From Microvelia longipes (Eukaryota > Arthropoda > Insecta > Hemiptera > Veliidae): a stretch of DNA of 64,000 bases. A program made the translations under genes and the position numbers. Positions 1 through 11,721 of this stretch are shown here, one piece after another. Location of the stretch: NCBI GenBank assembly GCA_018340805.1, contig JACMZG010001908.1, positions 46,732,973 through 46,796,972 of the forward strand, in the 5' to 3' direction. Under the pieces are notes generated by a model. It ran no database searches. It had not been told where the DNA came from and was given only the letters and a program-made list of their open reading frames with translations. The first letter of the stretch is position 1, and each line of letters opens with the position of its first letter.

Positions 1-4
1 TTAT

Positions 5-202
5 TAGTGCTTGAGAGAAAAAAAAATAGAAGTAGGTGATTCTTATAATATAATATCTCGTCCTAAATAATTCATGACTGAGACCATATATTATGCGTCT
101 CAACTTAAACTAACGTCATCAGTGCTTGAGAAAAGAATATATGTAAGTGTAGGTGAGCTTTATGATAGCATCTCGTCATAAATAATTCATGACTGAGACC
201 AG
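5..202. repeat. Tandem duplication, about 115-bp period
   Basis: Two imperfect copies, about 5-95 and 120-202, share the start 'agtgcttgaga', the middle 'gtaggtga' and the end 'aataattcatgactgagacca'. The period is about 115 bp. It may be the end of a longer array that continues left of the window. No coding potential was seen. Confidence 0.75.
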
Positions 203-1176
203 GGGGGGTTAACTTAAATGAGGAAAAGTTTGGATTCGATTTTCGCAAGCTACTAAAAATAGCGCTGCGGCGGACCGGTGCGGACAACTCATGAAGTAAT
301 CCCAATAGCTTTCCAAAAATGACTGATTATATTTTTATATTTAAATTTATGAATACCATGGCAATTCTTGGTTATGACAGCTACATTTATTATTATTATA
401 AAATTATTGTTTTCTCATGTATTTTTCACAAAAACGGTTCGTCGTTGCATGTTCTGTTTTTCAAAAATTCAAAAACTAAAAGTAAATAGAAAACTTTTTA
501 AAACTTCCAGAGAACGCTACTGATGGTAGATAAGTGTAAATTTTATTTAATTAATTTATTGATTTAGTCGATTTTATCAGGTAGTCACATTAAATCACAT
601 GTGCGCATCTTGCCGATGCAATTAAAATACAGGCTGTATTAAATGCCAAAATCTATCTTCTACCACGTGTAAACTTTAGCCAATATTTCATTATTACCTG
701 ATTGAATCAATTAAATTAAGAAATTACTTGAATGAAAAACTTAAAAATAATCAGAAGCGTTCTGGGTAAGATTAAAGTGGTAGGGTTAGTTACAAGTATA
801 ACTATACAAAGTATAAATTAAACTTCAAATTGACTGGGCAAAAAGCGGGAAATCAAGACACGCCCACTCAATTGGAAGGTAGGACCCCCGCCGCGCTAGT
901 GTCGATCGGAATCCAAATTTTCCCACCATTGAGTCGACAGTCTTACTATTTAAGTATCTATAGTCTCTGACTGAGACATTGATAATTCGAAAAAAATGAT
1001 TTGTTGACATGAAATATATGACACACAACAATAACAAAAGTTTGCTGATAATTAATTTCAAATTATTCATTGTATAGTTTTTAATCAAATTTAATACAGA
1101 TAAGCTACTATTAAATGTTTGCTTGATCGGATAACAGCTCGACCTTTGGTGAATAAATTACGGAGTAATTTTTGTG
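203..1176. other. Non-coding stretch with a GC-rich island
   Basis: No gene is supported. A locally GC-rich patch at about 835-925 contains 'acgcccactcaattgg' and 'cccccgccgcgctag' and stands out from the AT-rich surroundings. It could be a fragment of an old transposon end or a promoter remnant. Nothing recognisable follows it on either strand. Confidence 0.4.
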
Positions 1177-1217
1177 TATATAATAATATATATATATATA
1201 TATAATATTATATATAT

Positions 1218-1259
<42 letters not shown>

Positions 1260-1262
1260 GTA

Positions 1263-1305
<43 letters not shown>

Positions 1306-1312
1306 ATATATT
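1177..1312. repeat. Compound microsatellite (TA)n-(TG)n
   Basis: A (TA)n run of about 80 bp, with interruptions, passes through TATG units into an uninterrupted (TG)n run of about 30 bp and back to TATG. The flank 'tttgtacaaaaatt' resembles part of the dispersed TGACGTCA family, which often starts with such arrays. Confidence 0.9.
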
Positions 1313-2429
1313 TGTACAAAAATTAAATAATATTATATTCAGAATATTATTCAATAATATTTTGTTTAATTAGAGATTAAGGTTTCGTGTCGAGAAAATA
1401 GGTTTATTGTGTTTTACTGTGATGCTGAACCGAACAAAATCAATCCGGATTGGATACGATTATTTAATTATTAGGTATATAAGTATATATTAAGTGAGTC
1501 CCTAACTTTGAGAAAAACTACCTCCTCCTGTTTCCTTATAATAATTCAAAACTAATTTTCAGAAATTCCCTATGTAAATCTGTCTTGCTAAAAATAATTT
1601 CTCGGATCAGTTGAGAGTAGCACATAATACAAGACGTCTATAGCACAGGTCAATAGCTAGAAGAGTTATCAAGATGTTAGGAAAAGTAGCCAGTGTTCTT
1701 ATTTTTGGAGTTAGACGTGTAAGGTATAAAGAAGAAATTCTAGTTTTGGCTGCTCGTTGTTTATTATTAAGTTAAGTATGTTTTATTCAGTTATCCTACA
1801 TAAATATTTCCTTAACAAATTCAATTTATGTTCTCTAATCGTTTTAACCAATTACTCTTCTTCAAAAAGCAAAAACGTCTTAAACTGATTTAAACACTTG
1901 AGTTTAGAAAATAGCTTTCTAGTCCACCACCCTATCCCCCCCCCCCGGAAAACCACATCAGCCCTTTACAACCGAAACTTCATCTTAGCGTAGAAACACT
2001 AAAATACTATTTATCCCTATAAATTAGCTTTATTAATTATCTCTCCTCAGTAATACTGGTGAAGTGAACAGATATTTTAGGATTTAAAGTATAATTTATC
2101 ATAAAGTTAAATCTGTTATGGTTTCTAACATTATAGGAAAAGTGTTGTTTCTTACAATGCAGGATTAATTTTGTAAAATTGTATATATTTGTAAAAGAAA
2201 TGGTTTTTGTACAAATATAACAATAACATTAGGAGATAGTTGTAATAGCATTACACGATGGAAGTATTAGTAATAATATGTATTACAAGTAATTAAATTC
2301 TTTTAAGGATCTGTTTCAAAAATGAGGACTAAAAAGGAAAAGGATAGGATAAGTATTGTGTCTGCAGAAAACTCCGAAACCGGGATGTCTTTAGAATTAT
2401 CCGATTAAGGTGTTTTTGAGGCTTCCTAA
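1313..2429. other. AT-rich stretch without a recognised gene
   Basis: Both strands were read for coding patches, splice-flanked exons and inverted repeats. Only short AT-rich frames and a C-run at about 1938-1946 were seen. Confidence 0.4.
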
Positions 2430-2800
2430 GTGGATTTCACTAAGTTGTCTGTCTTCATGTGTGTGTGTGTCTGTTATCATCGTAGCTTCTAGTGTAGGTA
2501 CGCGTAAGATTTATTATGACGTCATTAAAACCATAAAATGCGGAAGAGTAATGCGATCAGAATGAGATTTAGCAAGCATGTAGCAATTTACAAGTTTAAC
2601 ATATGTTCATCTCGTTATGAACATTAGTTCAATTTTTATCATGTGACTTGTGTACGTTTGTTAAAAAATGTAAAAAAATCAGAAAATAATCAAATTGGGT
2701 TGAAATTTGGTACAAGTGTATATCTTTACTAAATAAATAAGTATATCACGTTTCGTTTCAGTACCACAAGTATATCCATGATTTTTGATGGACCATAAAA
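2430..2800 (+). repeat. Dispersed TGACGTCA-family repeat, copy 1
   Basis: A GT-rich head ('tgtctgtcttcatgtgtgtg', then 'tatcatcgtagct') is followed by TGACGTCATTAA at about 2517, then 'gcgatcagaatgagattt' and 'ggttgaaatttggtacaagtg'. The same order of blocks occurs at 27000-27370 and 55780-56170. It looks like a non-coding mobile-element remnant. No terminal inverted repeats are visible, so its class is open. Confidence 0.6.
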
Positions 2801-3789
2801 CTTAAGCATCAAGCGTCCTGAACGGATGACTGCTGGGAATGAAAAAGAGGTATTTACATTGAAGACGAATCAATGTTTTATTTGTTTGAAGTGCGTCGAA
2901 TGCAATTTTAATTAGGTGTATGATATTTTTAAAGATTTTTGTATGTTATTACTGTTTTTCCCACTAAAAACATACTTGGAAAGATAGATAATATGTTAAT
3001 AAATTTTAAAAGAATAGATGAACATGCATTCCAACATAGAATCAAACATATAATTTATAAAACTCCTAAACAGTTTGCAAAATGTTTACAAACACATTTT
3101 TAAATACATGAAATAATTTATGAAGAAATGAAATAGGTGCAGCCTTTTAAATATATGAAGGAACCAAATTTTGTAAAACTATGTGAATTGGAATTATGAG
3201 ATTAATATGGACATTTATTTATAATTATTGTTTTATTGTTAAATTGTGTTTAATAAATTGTTAAATAAATATTGTTTATTCTCACTCTGCCACGCAAAGT
3301 GCAAAGTTTATCGCCGAATGGTAGCCTTATATAATGCTTCTATTTTTTTGCTTCTATTTTAATGCTTTATTTAGTAATTGTGTATTTTTGGTTGATTAAA
3401 TAAAGGCATATAAAATATACAAATTTAACTATGTTTTAACATTAATGCAATTGCAAAAATTTTTAAAATCAAACCCTCTGAGAGCAATTTCTGCACTAAA
3501 TCTATTGGAAGACTATAACTGAATTCTTTTATAATTTTTATTCTCTGAAGTTATTTACACACGATTACCTAACAAAACACGAGGAAAATGCACTTCACTA
3601 CAAGGGATGGTGGGGGGGGACCATCTCTTGGAATTGATCCATAGTGGGGCAAACCAGGTGTCTCAACATATTAACATTTTCCAAACAGCTTGAGCTTTCA
3701 GAATTAAATTTTAGGTTAAGAATGCATTGGCTTACGGCTCTTCTACATTAAAGATGAGTTATATAAATTAAAACAAAAATATGAACAAT
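2801..3789. other. AT-rich stretch without a recognised gene
   Basis: No coding exon or repeat family was recognised. A short G-rich patch lies at about 3608-3620. There are possible polyadenylation-like AATAAA sites, but no associated gene. Confidence 0.4.
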
Positions 3790-3990
3790 AAAAGAAAAGA
3801 AGTCTCTCCACAAATCAAAACTTTGTTGGCAAAGCGTTTTCAACTTAACTAGAGGCCATCATCAATGCAAAAGCGTTGACATGTTAAAGAAGTAGAGAAG
3901 TGAGTCTATGTTTTCTTACTATGTTTTTCGTGGAGAGACTTCTTTTCTTTTATTATTTATAATGGACTCCATTCACGCTTATTCATCACC
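3790..3990 (-). repeat. Penelope-like tail repeat with inverted ends, copy 1
   Basis: A 22-bp inverted pair ('aaaagaaaagaagtctctccac' type) sits at about 3792-3813 and 3928-3951. On the minus strand the interior reads TTGATGATGG...GTTGAAAACG, close to the CUGANGA...GAAA core of hammerhead ribozymes. The minus strand also ends in a stretch matching 11262-11391, which lacks an internal segment of about 60 bp. Penelope-like elements are known to carry hammerhead-type motifs in their terminal repeats. Assignment to that class is an inference from motif and layout. Confidence 0.5.
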
Positions 3991-6120
3991 ATTGAGTCCA
4001 TTACGGCTATTGTAGTGATAAGAGTCCACTATGACCTACTGACATCGTCAGTATGATTATAAACTACTTTTAATTTAAATTACTTGTAACTTTTTATGAC
4101 TTATTATACGGCACTGTTGCAGGCCTCATGTTGGATGAAAGTGCTGTATTAATATTGTTTTATTCATGGAGAGACTCTTCTTTACGTTAACAGTTTGTTT
4201 GTTACTATAAAGCAATAAGAAGCTCTCTTTTCCTTTAAAATTTACCAAGAGGTAGGAGTTATAGAAAGAGGTATGTCTCTTTGTTTAACTTATATAATCA
4301 TTTACTGTAACTTACTCTTAATGTAGAGTTAATTTGCATAAGTAGACATTGTAAAAAAAAAAAAACTATTTCATCATGGTACTTTACCATAAATACTTTG
4401 ACCATTTTATATACACCAGTTTACATACACAAGTTAGTATATGACTTAAAAATGTAATTAAAGCCAATAAGTTAGTCCTCTAAATTTAGCTAGTTTTGGT
4501 TGTCCTTAAGACATATCTGTAGGCTACACCAGCAGTGCTTTGAAGTATTTTAGGCTTTAGAAACTATTTTTATAGTACCAGTTTTCAAATGATTATAAAA
4601 TATGATGACATTTTTTAAGTTTTTATTTTGAATGAAATTATGTTGTTTTTACTTTTTGTTACCGAGAACAAGTGATAGAGAGGAAGCAGGTATATAGGTT
4701 ACGAATGTTCAGGTAATTTTTATCCATTTGTTTTAATAAGTAAAAACGGGTATCAATCCGTCGGAAACGCAAAAAAATCGCAAAGCCCCGACTGTAAGAA
4801 GGTAAGCAGTCTAATCCATACAAAGCCTTATATAGCTATTTAAAACAATATTGATCAATTAAAGAAACCATAAAAAGGAGGAAAACTTTGCTATTTCATT
4901 AATTTAAATAAAAGAAAGTAGATAATTACTTAAACTAAACGTTTCTTTTGAGGCAGGCAAGTTAAGATAAAATAGCAATTAAATTATCTTAAGAGTATTT
5001 ATCCTCACAGAGGACCCGTGCTGAGTGTTGACCTTAATAAATCTTAGTGTAGTAGAAAGAAGGACGGCCAAAGAAAATGTGGACGGGGAAAAGAAAAAAC
5101 CTAACTTTTGATTTTTAAGCCCTTGGCATTAGATAAGAACCTAATTAACATTTTACTTCAAGTAAGAAGGAAAAAAAAAAGAATTAATTAAAAACAAACA
5201 AGAAGTAAGAAGTACAGAACCAGTTCAATTTTTATCTAGATTGTAACTATGTTAGGTAAAAAAGAAAATTTGTATTAAACGTTTACCTTTAAATTAAATT
5301 ATTATCAAATAATGAAATAATTTACCAGCAAGTAAATTAATTTAAATAACAAAACAACGTATTAATACCCAAATTATACAAGGTATTTTTATATTATTCA
5401 TAATTGCAATGAAAGTAGAGTAACCTTAAGCAAAGTAGAAAAAATATTTTGACGCGGAAGTCCGCAAGTCGAGCAAACTTTAATGCGTGCTTTGGTGCCT
5501 AACTTTCTACGCTTCATAACCGCAGCAGTAGCATAATTACTTGTTATTTTATTATACTAATTTTTCCAAATAAAATGTGCATATTAATCCCATAGATTGT
5601 TCAAAACTATATTCATCATTCTAAAATCAGCATTGCATAGAATTATTCAAACAAAATTATAGCTCTGGTTATGCTATATTTTCAACGCATTTTCTTCGAA
5701 AATATTTCTGAGCTATACTCTAGATACATTCGCTATGGGTCTCTCTGGCGGGTTGCAACAGAAAGATGAATATAATGAGTATATGTTGAGACTAGAGAGC
5801 AACTGGTAAGATTTCTATGACTAGAACTACTTCTACTACTTCTTTTACCTACGTAAACTAGATGAGGCTAAAGAAATCAAAGTAGCTAGTGGGTCTTTTG
5901 AAAGTAAACGCAAACTCACAACCGGTCACAAGTGCCGAACCGTAAAAGGTAGGGTAGAAGTACCAAGCTTTTCCCTGATTGCAGAGTGTGCATCAAATTT
6001 AGGCGATATTAAACGGGAGAAGGAAACGATAAAATGACAGGTTCAAGCGTAAAACAATTTGACTTACTACAAAACTAAAACTAAGGATGATGACAAAAGA
6101 CTATTATGAGCTCGGCTATG
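3991..6120. other. AT-rich stretch without a recognised gene
   Basis: No gene is supported on either strand. A diverged copy of the SINE body lies inside it at 5445-5530 and is listed separately. Homopurine patches such as 'aagaaggaaaaaaaaaagaa' occur at about 5162-5200. Confidence 0.4.
5445..5530 (+). repeat. Diverged copy of the tRNA-SINE body
   Basis: 'gacgcggaagtccgcaagtc' followed by 'gagcaaactttaatgcgtgc' aligns by eye with 'ggcgcggtggtccgcatgtc' and 'gggcgaatttcctttggatgc' at 20038-20080. It is short and diverged, and only the body is visible, without the tRNA-like head. Confidence 0.5.
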
Positions 6121-6335
6121 CTTGGAATTATACACCAAGCAAGTGTTTCCCTAGAATTATACACCAAGCGTTTAGAATTATACACCAAGCAAGTGTTTCC
6201 TTAGAATTATATACCAAGCAAGTGTTTCCCTAGAATTATACACCAAGCAAGTGTTTCCCTAGAATTATACACCAAGCAAGTGTTTCCTAGAATATAGTGT
6301 TCCACCAAGCAAGTGTTTCCCTAGAATTATCACCG
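6121..6335. repeat. Minisatellite, about 29-30-bp unit
   Basis: About seven units of 'agaattatacaccaagcaag' plus 'tgtttccct' are joined head to tail. Some units are truncated (one of about 20 bp near 6165), and the last is interrupted near 6298. There are no spacers, so this is not a CRISPR array. No frame runs through it. Confidence 0.9.
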
Positions 6336-7432
6336 GTGTATGATTAATTAGCTTCACGGTGGATCTTAAGCAACGTAAGTTGTGTAGGTCCAATGTGTGT
6401 AAAAACGTTAGCGAGTAATTTAACAACAATAGAAGTAATTATTTATTTGCTTTAATTGCAAAGACAAAAATCATTATTATATTAGGTCAATTTTATTTTC
6501 TGGAAGTTTATAAATAATAAACGAAAGGAAAGAGGGCCTGAAAAGCTCTTAAAAACCCATTACAGGCACCTAACACTCCACTACCTCTACCTAACTACGA
6601 TTCTTCTTTTTCTTCATTTAATTTTAATGTTGTGAGAAAGGAAATGTTGACTTAAAGTTCATAATTCTTTTTCGTAAGAATGAACCTGCAAAATATATTG
6701 ACTTCTTATATAATGAAAATACCCCCATTAGTATGGAAAAAAGATCAATCGTATACTGTGACTTTAGAAATTTAGTAATGATTGAAAACGAGCAATGACT
6801 TAGTTTCATTAAATTTCGTCTTCTTTAAATGCCTTATTCTATTTTCTAATGTGTGAGCAGACAACGCTTTTTGAGGTCAGTTTATAACAAAAAGTGAACT
6901 GAAGTGAACCTGTCAAGTTCATATAGTTTATTTTTAAATTTGTGTCAACTAATCTATTAAAACGAGGCGGGTAACCAATAAATAGACCATAACAACAAAC
7001 TGTACTGTCTTCGGGACAACTCGTGTTTACACAATTGTAAACAATTTTTATATTTTTGAACATTTATATTTTGGCGCTATGTGTTAGTTACTCCTTTAGC
7101 TGCTTAACCTGATAGATTTTCAAACATCCTGCATTCCACATCTTATTTTAGATATTTTTTGTACCTTTTCCTTCAACCTTGCCTTTAACCTCACACTTTG
7201 TTTTGGCTACCCGGTCGCATTGTGCGCAGTGAGTGATGGAGTTTTTATTTATCAAGTTTTTTAGTTATTTTAACTTAATTTTATGTCTCCTACGCTTAAC
7301 AACTCGGAATCTCGACTATACAAGCAGCAAGCTATTAACTTCTCTATAAGTATCTATCAGTCCAGAAGTTTTGTTTGTTTACTGACCTAAACATCGCGTA
7401 ATAGAATCTAAGAGATTAAATCTGATAAGAGG
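6336..7432. other. AT-rich stretch without a recognised gene
   Basis: Only short unsupported reading frames occur on the minus strand. They lack known motifs or splice context. Confidence 0.4.
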
Positions 7433-7458
7433 CTATAGTTATCACTTGATAACTATAG
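7433..7458. repeat. Near-spacerless perfect palindrome
   Basis: CTATAGTTATCA, two bases, then its exact reverse complement (12-bp arms). A near copy of the flank ('cttgataagaggctata') follows at about 7460-7480. This looks like a local inverted duplication. Confidence 0.8.
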
Positions 7459-7587
7459 ACTTGATAAGAGGCTATATACTTTTCTAGGGCACGAAAAGTA
7501 GATAGCCTTCATACCTGTTATTAAAAGCTGAATATTATACTTTTACAATTATGAAATTTTAAATACATTTTATTTTATAAAAACATA

Positions 7588-8001
7588 TAGTATAGTAGTA
7601 ATATATAGAGCAGAGTAATAGTATACGTATAGTGAAGTAGTTATATATAGCAGAAGAGTAATAATATACGTATAGTACAGTAGTAACGTATAGTAGTAGA
7701 GTAATAATATGCGTAAAATAGTTATATATAGCAGTAGAGTAATAATATACGTATAGTATAGTAGTAATGTATAGTAGTAGAAATAGAGTAATAATATACG
7801 TATAGTGAAGTAGTTATATATAGCAGTAGAGTAATAATATACGTAGAGTATAGTAGTAATGTAGAGTATTAGTAGAGTAATAATATACGTATAGTATAGT
7901 AGTTATATATAGCAGTAGAGTAATAATATACGTAGAGTATAGAAGTAATGTATGGTATTAGTAGAGTAATAATATACGTACAATATAGCAGTAATGTATA
8001 G
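7588..8001. repeat. Minisatellite array (AGTAGTAGAGTAATAATATACGTATAGT type)
   Basis: Alternating blocks 'gtagagtaataatatacgta', 'tagtatagtagtaatgtata' and 'gtagttatatatagcagtag' repeat about ten times in two interleaved variants. The array is cut at 8002 by a foldback element and continues at 8222 and again at 9084. Confidence 0.85.
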
Positions 8002-8182
8002 TTTTTTAAATTTTTTGAAGACTGCAGTCCTATATAATATTAATATTTAATAACTCTCACAATGTTTCATTGAGCAAAGCTCTACATCTTCAGGTGAATC
8101 TTCGCGCAATGAAACCTTGTGAGAGTTATTAAATAAATTAATATTATATAGGACAGCAGTCTTCAAAAAATTTAATTTTTTA
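8002..8182. mobile_element. Foldback element inserted in the minisatellite
   Basis: Two arms of about 69 bp (8002-8070 and 8114-8182) are near-perfect reverse complements. They start 'tttttaaattttttgaagac', contain 'tataatattaat' and end in 'aactctcacaatgtttcatt'. The loop of about 43 bp reads, on the minus strand, CACCTGAAGATG...CAATGAAAC, a motif shared with the other Penelope-tail-like repeats here. It is non-autonomous and has no coding capacity. Its superfamily cannot be given. Confidence 0.75.
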
Positions 8183-8221
8183 AGTGTCATACCAGTCCAA
8201 AAAGAAATTAATTTCTCACTT

Positions 8222-8258
8222 GTAACGTATAGTAGTAGAGTAATAAAATACGTATAGT

Positions 8259-8294
<36 letters not shown>

Positions 8295-8396
8295 ATTATA
8301 TATATATATATTATATAATATATATATATATATATATATTAAATTATTATTTTGGTTATCTTAAGAATAAAATCTATTCTGGCTGATATCAGTTAT
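8222..8396. repeat. Left copy of the long direct repeat flanking a LINE
   Basis: It starts 'gtaacgtatagtagtagagt', runs through a (TA)n block and ends 'ggctgatatcagttat'. The same order of blocks occurs at 9084-9245. The copies differ mainly in the length of the (TA)n block. The pair has the layout of a target-site duplication around the LINE fragment at 8397-9083. Confidence 0.8.
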
Positions 8397-9083
8397 TATT
8401 ATTTTTATTATTGAGGATTGGGGTTGGAGTCGAGGATAGACCCATTTGCACTGCGACTGGAAGTCTATTGTACAATTCCTCAATTGGTCCAGGTCAGAAT
8501 AATCCTTTTCCCCGGATTAGGTCTAGGATCTTTTTGACCAGTGATTCATTGGTAGAGTCAAACTTAGTGAGAATGCTGCTACCAAAGTTGGTGAACCTTT
8601 GAAAGGCTAGGGCTTCACATTTCAGAAGTATGTGACAGGCAGTTTTGGTTTCCGATTCACAAAGCCTACACACTGGATTATCTTTAAAGATACCAATGGT
8701 ATGGAGGTGTTTTCGGAGGTGACTGTGAGCAGTCAGTAGTCCAGTTACTGTTCTAAGGTCCCTTCTGCTTAGACTGAGGAGGTCCTCAGTTACTTTGGGA
8801 CTGGGTCCTTTTAGCATAAGTTTGCTGTGTCTCATGCCGGAGGATTTGTTCCAGTGGTGTAGGTGATTGGTTAAGAGCCAATCTTTGATTACACCTTTGG
8901 CTATAGCTTTGGGTATGGCTACTATGGGTTCAGGGCCCACAGGAGTGGTCTCAGACCCCTTTTTTGCAAGGGTGTCTGCTTGCTCATTACCTTCAATTCC
9001 CTTATGGCCGGGCACCCATCTGATTGCTACATCATTGTTGAGTGACAGGGTCAAAAGGTTTTGTACGTATAGTAAGTCAAAAG
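8397..9083 (-). mobile_element. 5'-truncated LINE (3' end of ORF2, minus strand)
   Basis: This is the 3' end of a non-LTR retrotransposon lying on the minus strand. Its 3' tail at about 8397-8413 is TAA-rich (minus strand), as in several LINE clades of the I/jockey/R1 group. The coding part stops abruptly at about 9060, so only about 0.65 kb remains. It lies inside a minisatellite array and is bounded by direct repeats of 162-175 bp. See the pseudogene entry for the protein. Confidence 0.8.
8494..9054 (-). pseudogene. LINE ORF2 C-terminus: RNase H end plus zinc-knuckle tail
   Basis: A minus-strand frame of about 186 residues begins inside an RNase H domain: V-A-I-R-W-V-P-G-H-K-G followed by G-N-E-Q-A-D-T-L-A-K-K-G. 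This includes the His of the GH(K/S)G loop and the Asp of the NEXAD motif, both active-site positions of RNase H. A tail with C-x2-C-x7-H-x4-C spacing (CRLC...H...C) follows, typical of the region after RNase H in arthropod LINEs. The endonuclease and reverse transcriptase are absent. The frame is open, so the copy is fairly young, but it cannot make a working enzyme. The clade within R1/I/jockey/LOA is not resolved. Confidence 0.85.
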
Positions 9084-9245
9084 GTAACGTATAGTAGTAG
9101 AGTAATAAAAACGTACAGTTATATATATTATATATATATAATATATATATATAATATATAATATATATATATATATTATATATATATTTTAAATTATATT
9201 TTGGTTATCTTAAGAATAAAATCTATTCTGGCTGATATCAGTTAT
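9084..9245. repeat. Right copy of the long direct repeat flanking a LINE
   Basis: It matches 8222-8396 block by block: the minisatellite start, a (TA)n stretch, and the unique end block 'tttggttatcttaagaataa' followed by 'aatctattctggctgatatc' and 'agttat'. After 9245 the sequence is non-repeated, which marks the original target. Confidence 0.8.
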
Positions 9246-9661
9246 AAAGAGTTGTACCCACACAACAATCCAAGTTGTTTACTACATTTATTTAACATGT
9301 ATAGTTTAACTGAGTTTCTCTTGTGTTCCTCCTACTCGAAGTTTTTTTTTAACAACAAAAGCAACTGTATTTGACAGGACTGTAAAGAGTAAAGAAACTG
9401 CAGTTCTTTCTACTGTTTATATCAAGTATTAACTTTTACTTATATGTTAGTTTAATACCTTATTACCAAGAAAAATACCCTAAGCTATTTCACAGAAAAT
9501 AATAATCATTAATAGAATTCTATTAAACGATAATCTAAAAGACAATGGAATTTTAGCAAAATTTAAAAGAAGAAATGAACTTACGAGATTGTGGTTATGG
9601 AGGGAATAGGATTGAGATTGATTATTTGGAAAAGAGGGTCTTAATTATTGAGAACTAAGTA

Positions 9662-9726
<65 letters not shown>

Positions 9727-11261
9727 ATATATATATATACCGATTCTATTAGATGTATATCAAATAGAATCGACCCCTTTCCCTTTTACTCTCGATACAT
9801 TACGTTATCTAATTAACCTTAGAAACGTAATGCTGTGAAGAAAATTCGCTAAACAATAAACTGATAGTTTAAAACTTTCAAAAATATTATGTTAAGTCTA
9901 TGTGACGCTAACATATGTCTGACATGAAATTAACATAGCACAAGGAAACGAGAAAAAACTCGCTAATTCACTGATCTATTATTAAAGGATTTATCTCCCC
10001 ATGCATTTTCCTTTATGAGTTGTTTCCTCTTTACCTCCGATAATCTCTAGAAATAATCCTCCTGTTTTATTAATTTTACTGTTAAATAATTAATTAAAAT
10101 AAATCCCCCTTATTTCTTTTTAATTTAAAATACAAGTTGTGTTCCTTATTGGAGAAGGAAATCCTTTATAATCTGCCTTTTGGCAACAATGTTGTTCGTA
10201 TTAAGCTTTTTGAACCTTGACGTATTAATTGATTATTAATTATTCAAAATTTAATTACCTAACATAACCGAAACCTTTCCCTCGGTAGCAATGTAGATTA
10301 GTTTTATCAACTCGAAAATGTTCAAACAAAACTCGAGAATATTGAGTATTTTAAAAGCTCCTTCATATATTGTATGCTCATGTTCCTCTTTAAAGAAATT
10401 AAATTAAAAAAAAAACTTTTTATATCAACCAATCAATTCTAATTTGTTAAGCTTATTATTTACTTTAATTACTATGTTGTATTTTAGTAGCGCAATAAGG
10501 CTTTAGATAATAAACTACGCAAGGCTTCCGCGGTTATTGTCATTAAAATTTAGGCCTTCTGGTGTTTGAAAATGAAAATTTGTTCAAAAAAACTCACAAC
10601 GTTGTCAAATATTTTATTAAATATACAATGAGATTGTCATATTTGTAAGTATAATTCTTAAAAAATTTCCATTTTCACTCCCCGTGGACTTTTTTCTATT
10701 GTTATAATAATCTGAAACCTGTAATTAGGAATAATAACTTGTTCTGTAGTTGTCTGCATCATATCTAAAATCATAATGTTTGCTCTATTTGCAGTTGAGT
10801 TGTAATGGTGAATATGGAATAATATCGCGACAAGCAACAGTTTTTAGTTTGTTTACGTTGTAAAAAATATGAAACTGTGGGGACTTTTTTTTGGATATCC
10901 CTAAATATGTCCAAACGAATTCCCAAAATAAATTTTAACTATTCATAACTTAGCAAAAAACCCATTCGTTGACAAGACTAATCCACGATGTGCATCAATA
11001 TCCCTAATGATTTTTCCCATAGTGATTGCGAAACACTGGATCATCTAAATTGTCGCGGTCATCACTGAGAGACCAAAAAATTTATGATAAGGATATAAAT
11101 CCGGTGCGTAGATTGTAAGACACTTATAGAGTCATTATTAATTTTAAAAACCATACCTTCATGTATTCCGAATCATAAATAATGCCACCTACAGAGTAGA
11201 CGGCATTTTTGCCGAAAACCAGCTCTTCTTAATACACTGCAAACTTAGTGAAATACATGAG
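9246..11261. other. AT-rich stretch without a gene; (TA)n at 9661-9740
   Basis: A (TA)n microsatellite of about 80 bp lies at 9661-9740. No exon, tRNA or inverted repeat of note was recognised in the rest. Confidence 0.4.
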
Positions 11262-11391
11262 TGAGCGTGAATGGAGTCCATTATAAATAATGAAAGAAAA
11301 GAAGTCTCTGATGATGGCCTCTAGTTAGGTTGAAAGCGCTTTGCCAATAAAGTTTTATTTTGTGGAGAGACTTCTTTTCTTTCATTATTTT
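11262..11391 (+). repeat. Penelope-like tail repeat with hammerhead-like core, copy 2
   Basis: This is the plus-strand equivalent of 3790-3990. It reads 'aagaaaagaagtct', CTGATGATGGCCT, CTAGTTAGGTTGAAAGC, then 'tttgtggagagacttctttt'. CTGATGA and GAAA flank a short possible stem (GCCU/AGGU), and a perfect 13-bp outer pair closes the whole. The outer pair may be a by-product of an internal deletion, because copy 1 has about 60 extra bases at that joint. No clear cleavage triplet is seen. Confidence 0.5.
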
Positions 11392-11587
11392 AAGTGAAAT
11401 ACGTTATTGGGATCGATATTTTTCAGAGTCATTATTGTGCACTACTGACGAAATACATATTTCATTGACAATAAGGTTTATATAAAACAGGTCAATTTTA
11501 GTGCTAAGTTTCTTTAAAATCCACAGTTACCTTCGAAATTTATTGTTGTACATACATACATTTCTAAACATACATGTATTTATAAAT

Positions 11588-11721
<134 letters not shown>

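Noticed and set aside
825..1088. Small membrane-protein-like frame on the minus strand (87 codons)
   Set aside because: The hydrophobic start comes from AT-rich sequence. There is no promoter, splice context or known motif, and the C-terminal half lies in a GC-rich non-coding patch.
6121..6335. Spaced repeats resembling a CRISPR array
   Set aside because: The units are head to tail with no unique spacers, and the genome is eukaryotic. This is a minisatellite. The same was concluded for 46665-46940 and 49963-50205.
8061..8094. Hammerhead ribozyme in the foldback loop
   Set aside because: CTGAAGA and GAAAC are present on the minus strand, but the sequence around them is part of the long inverted repeat and does not leave the three hammerhead stems free. 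It is kept only as a shared motif.
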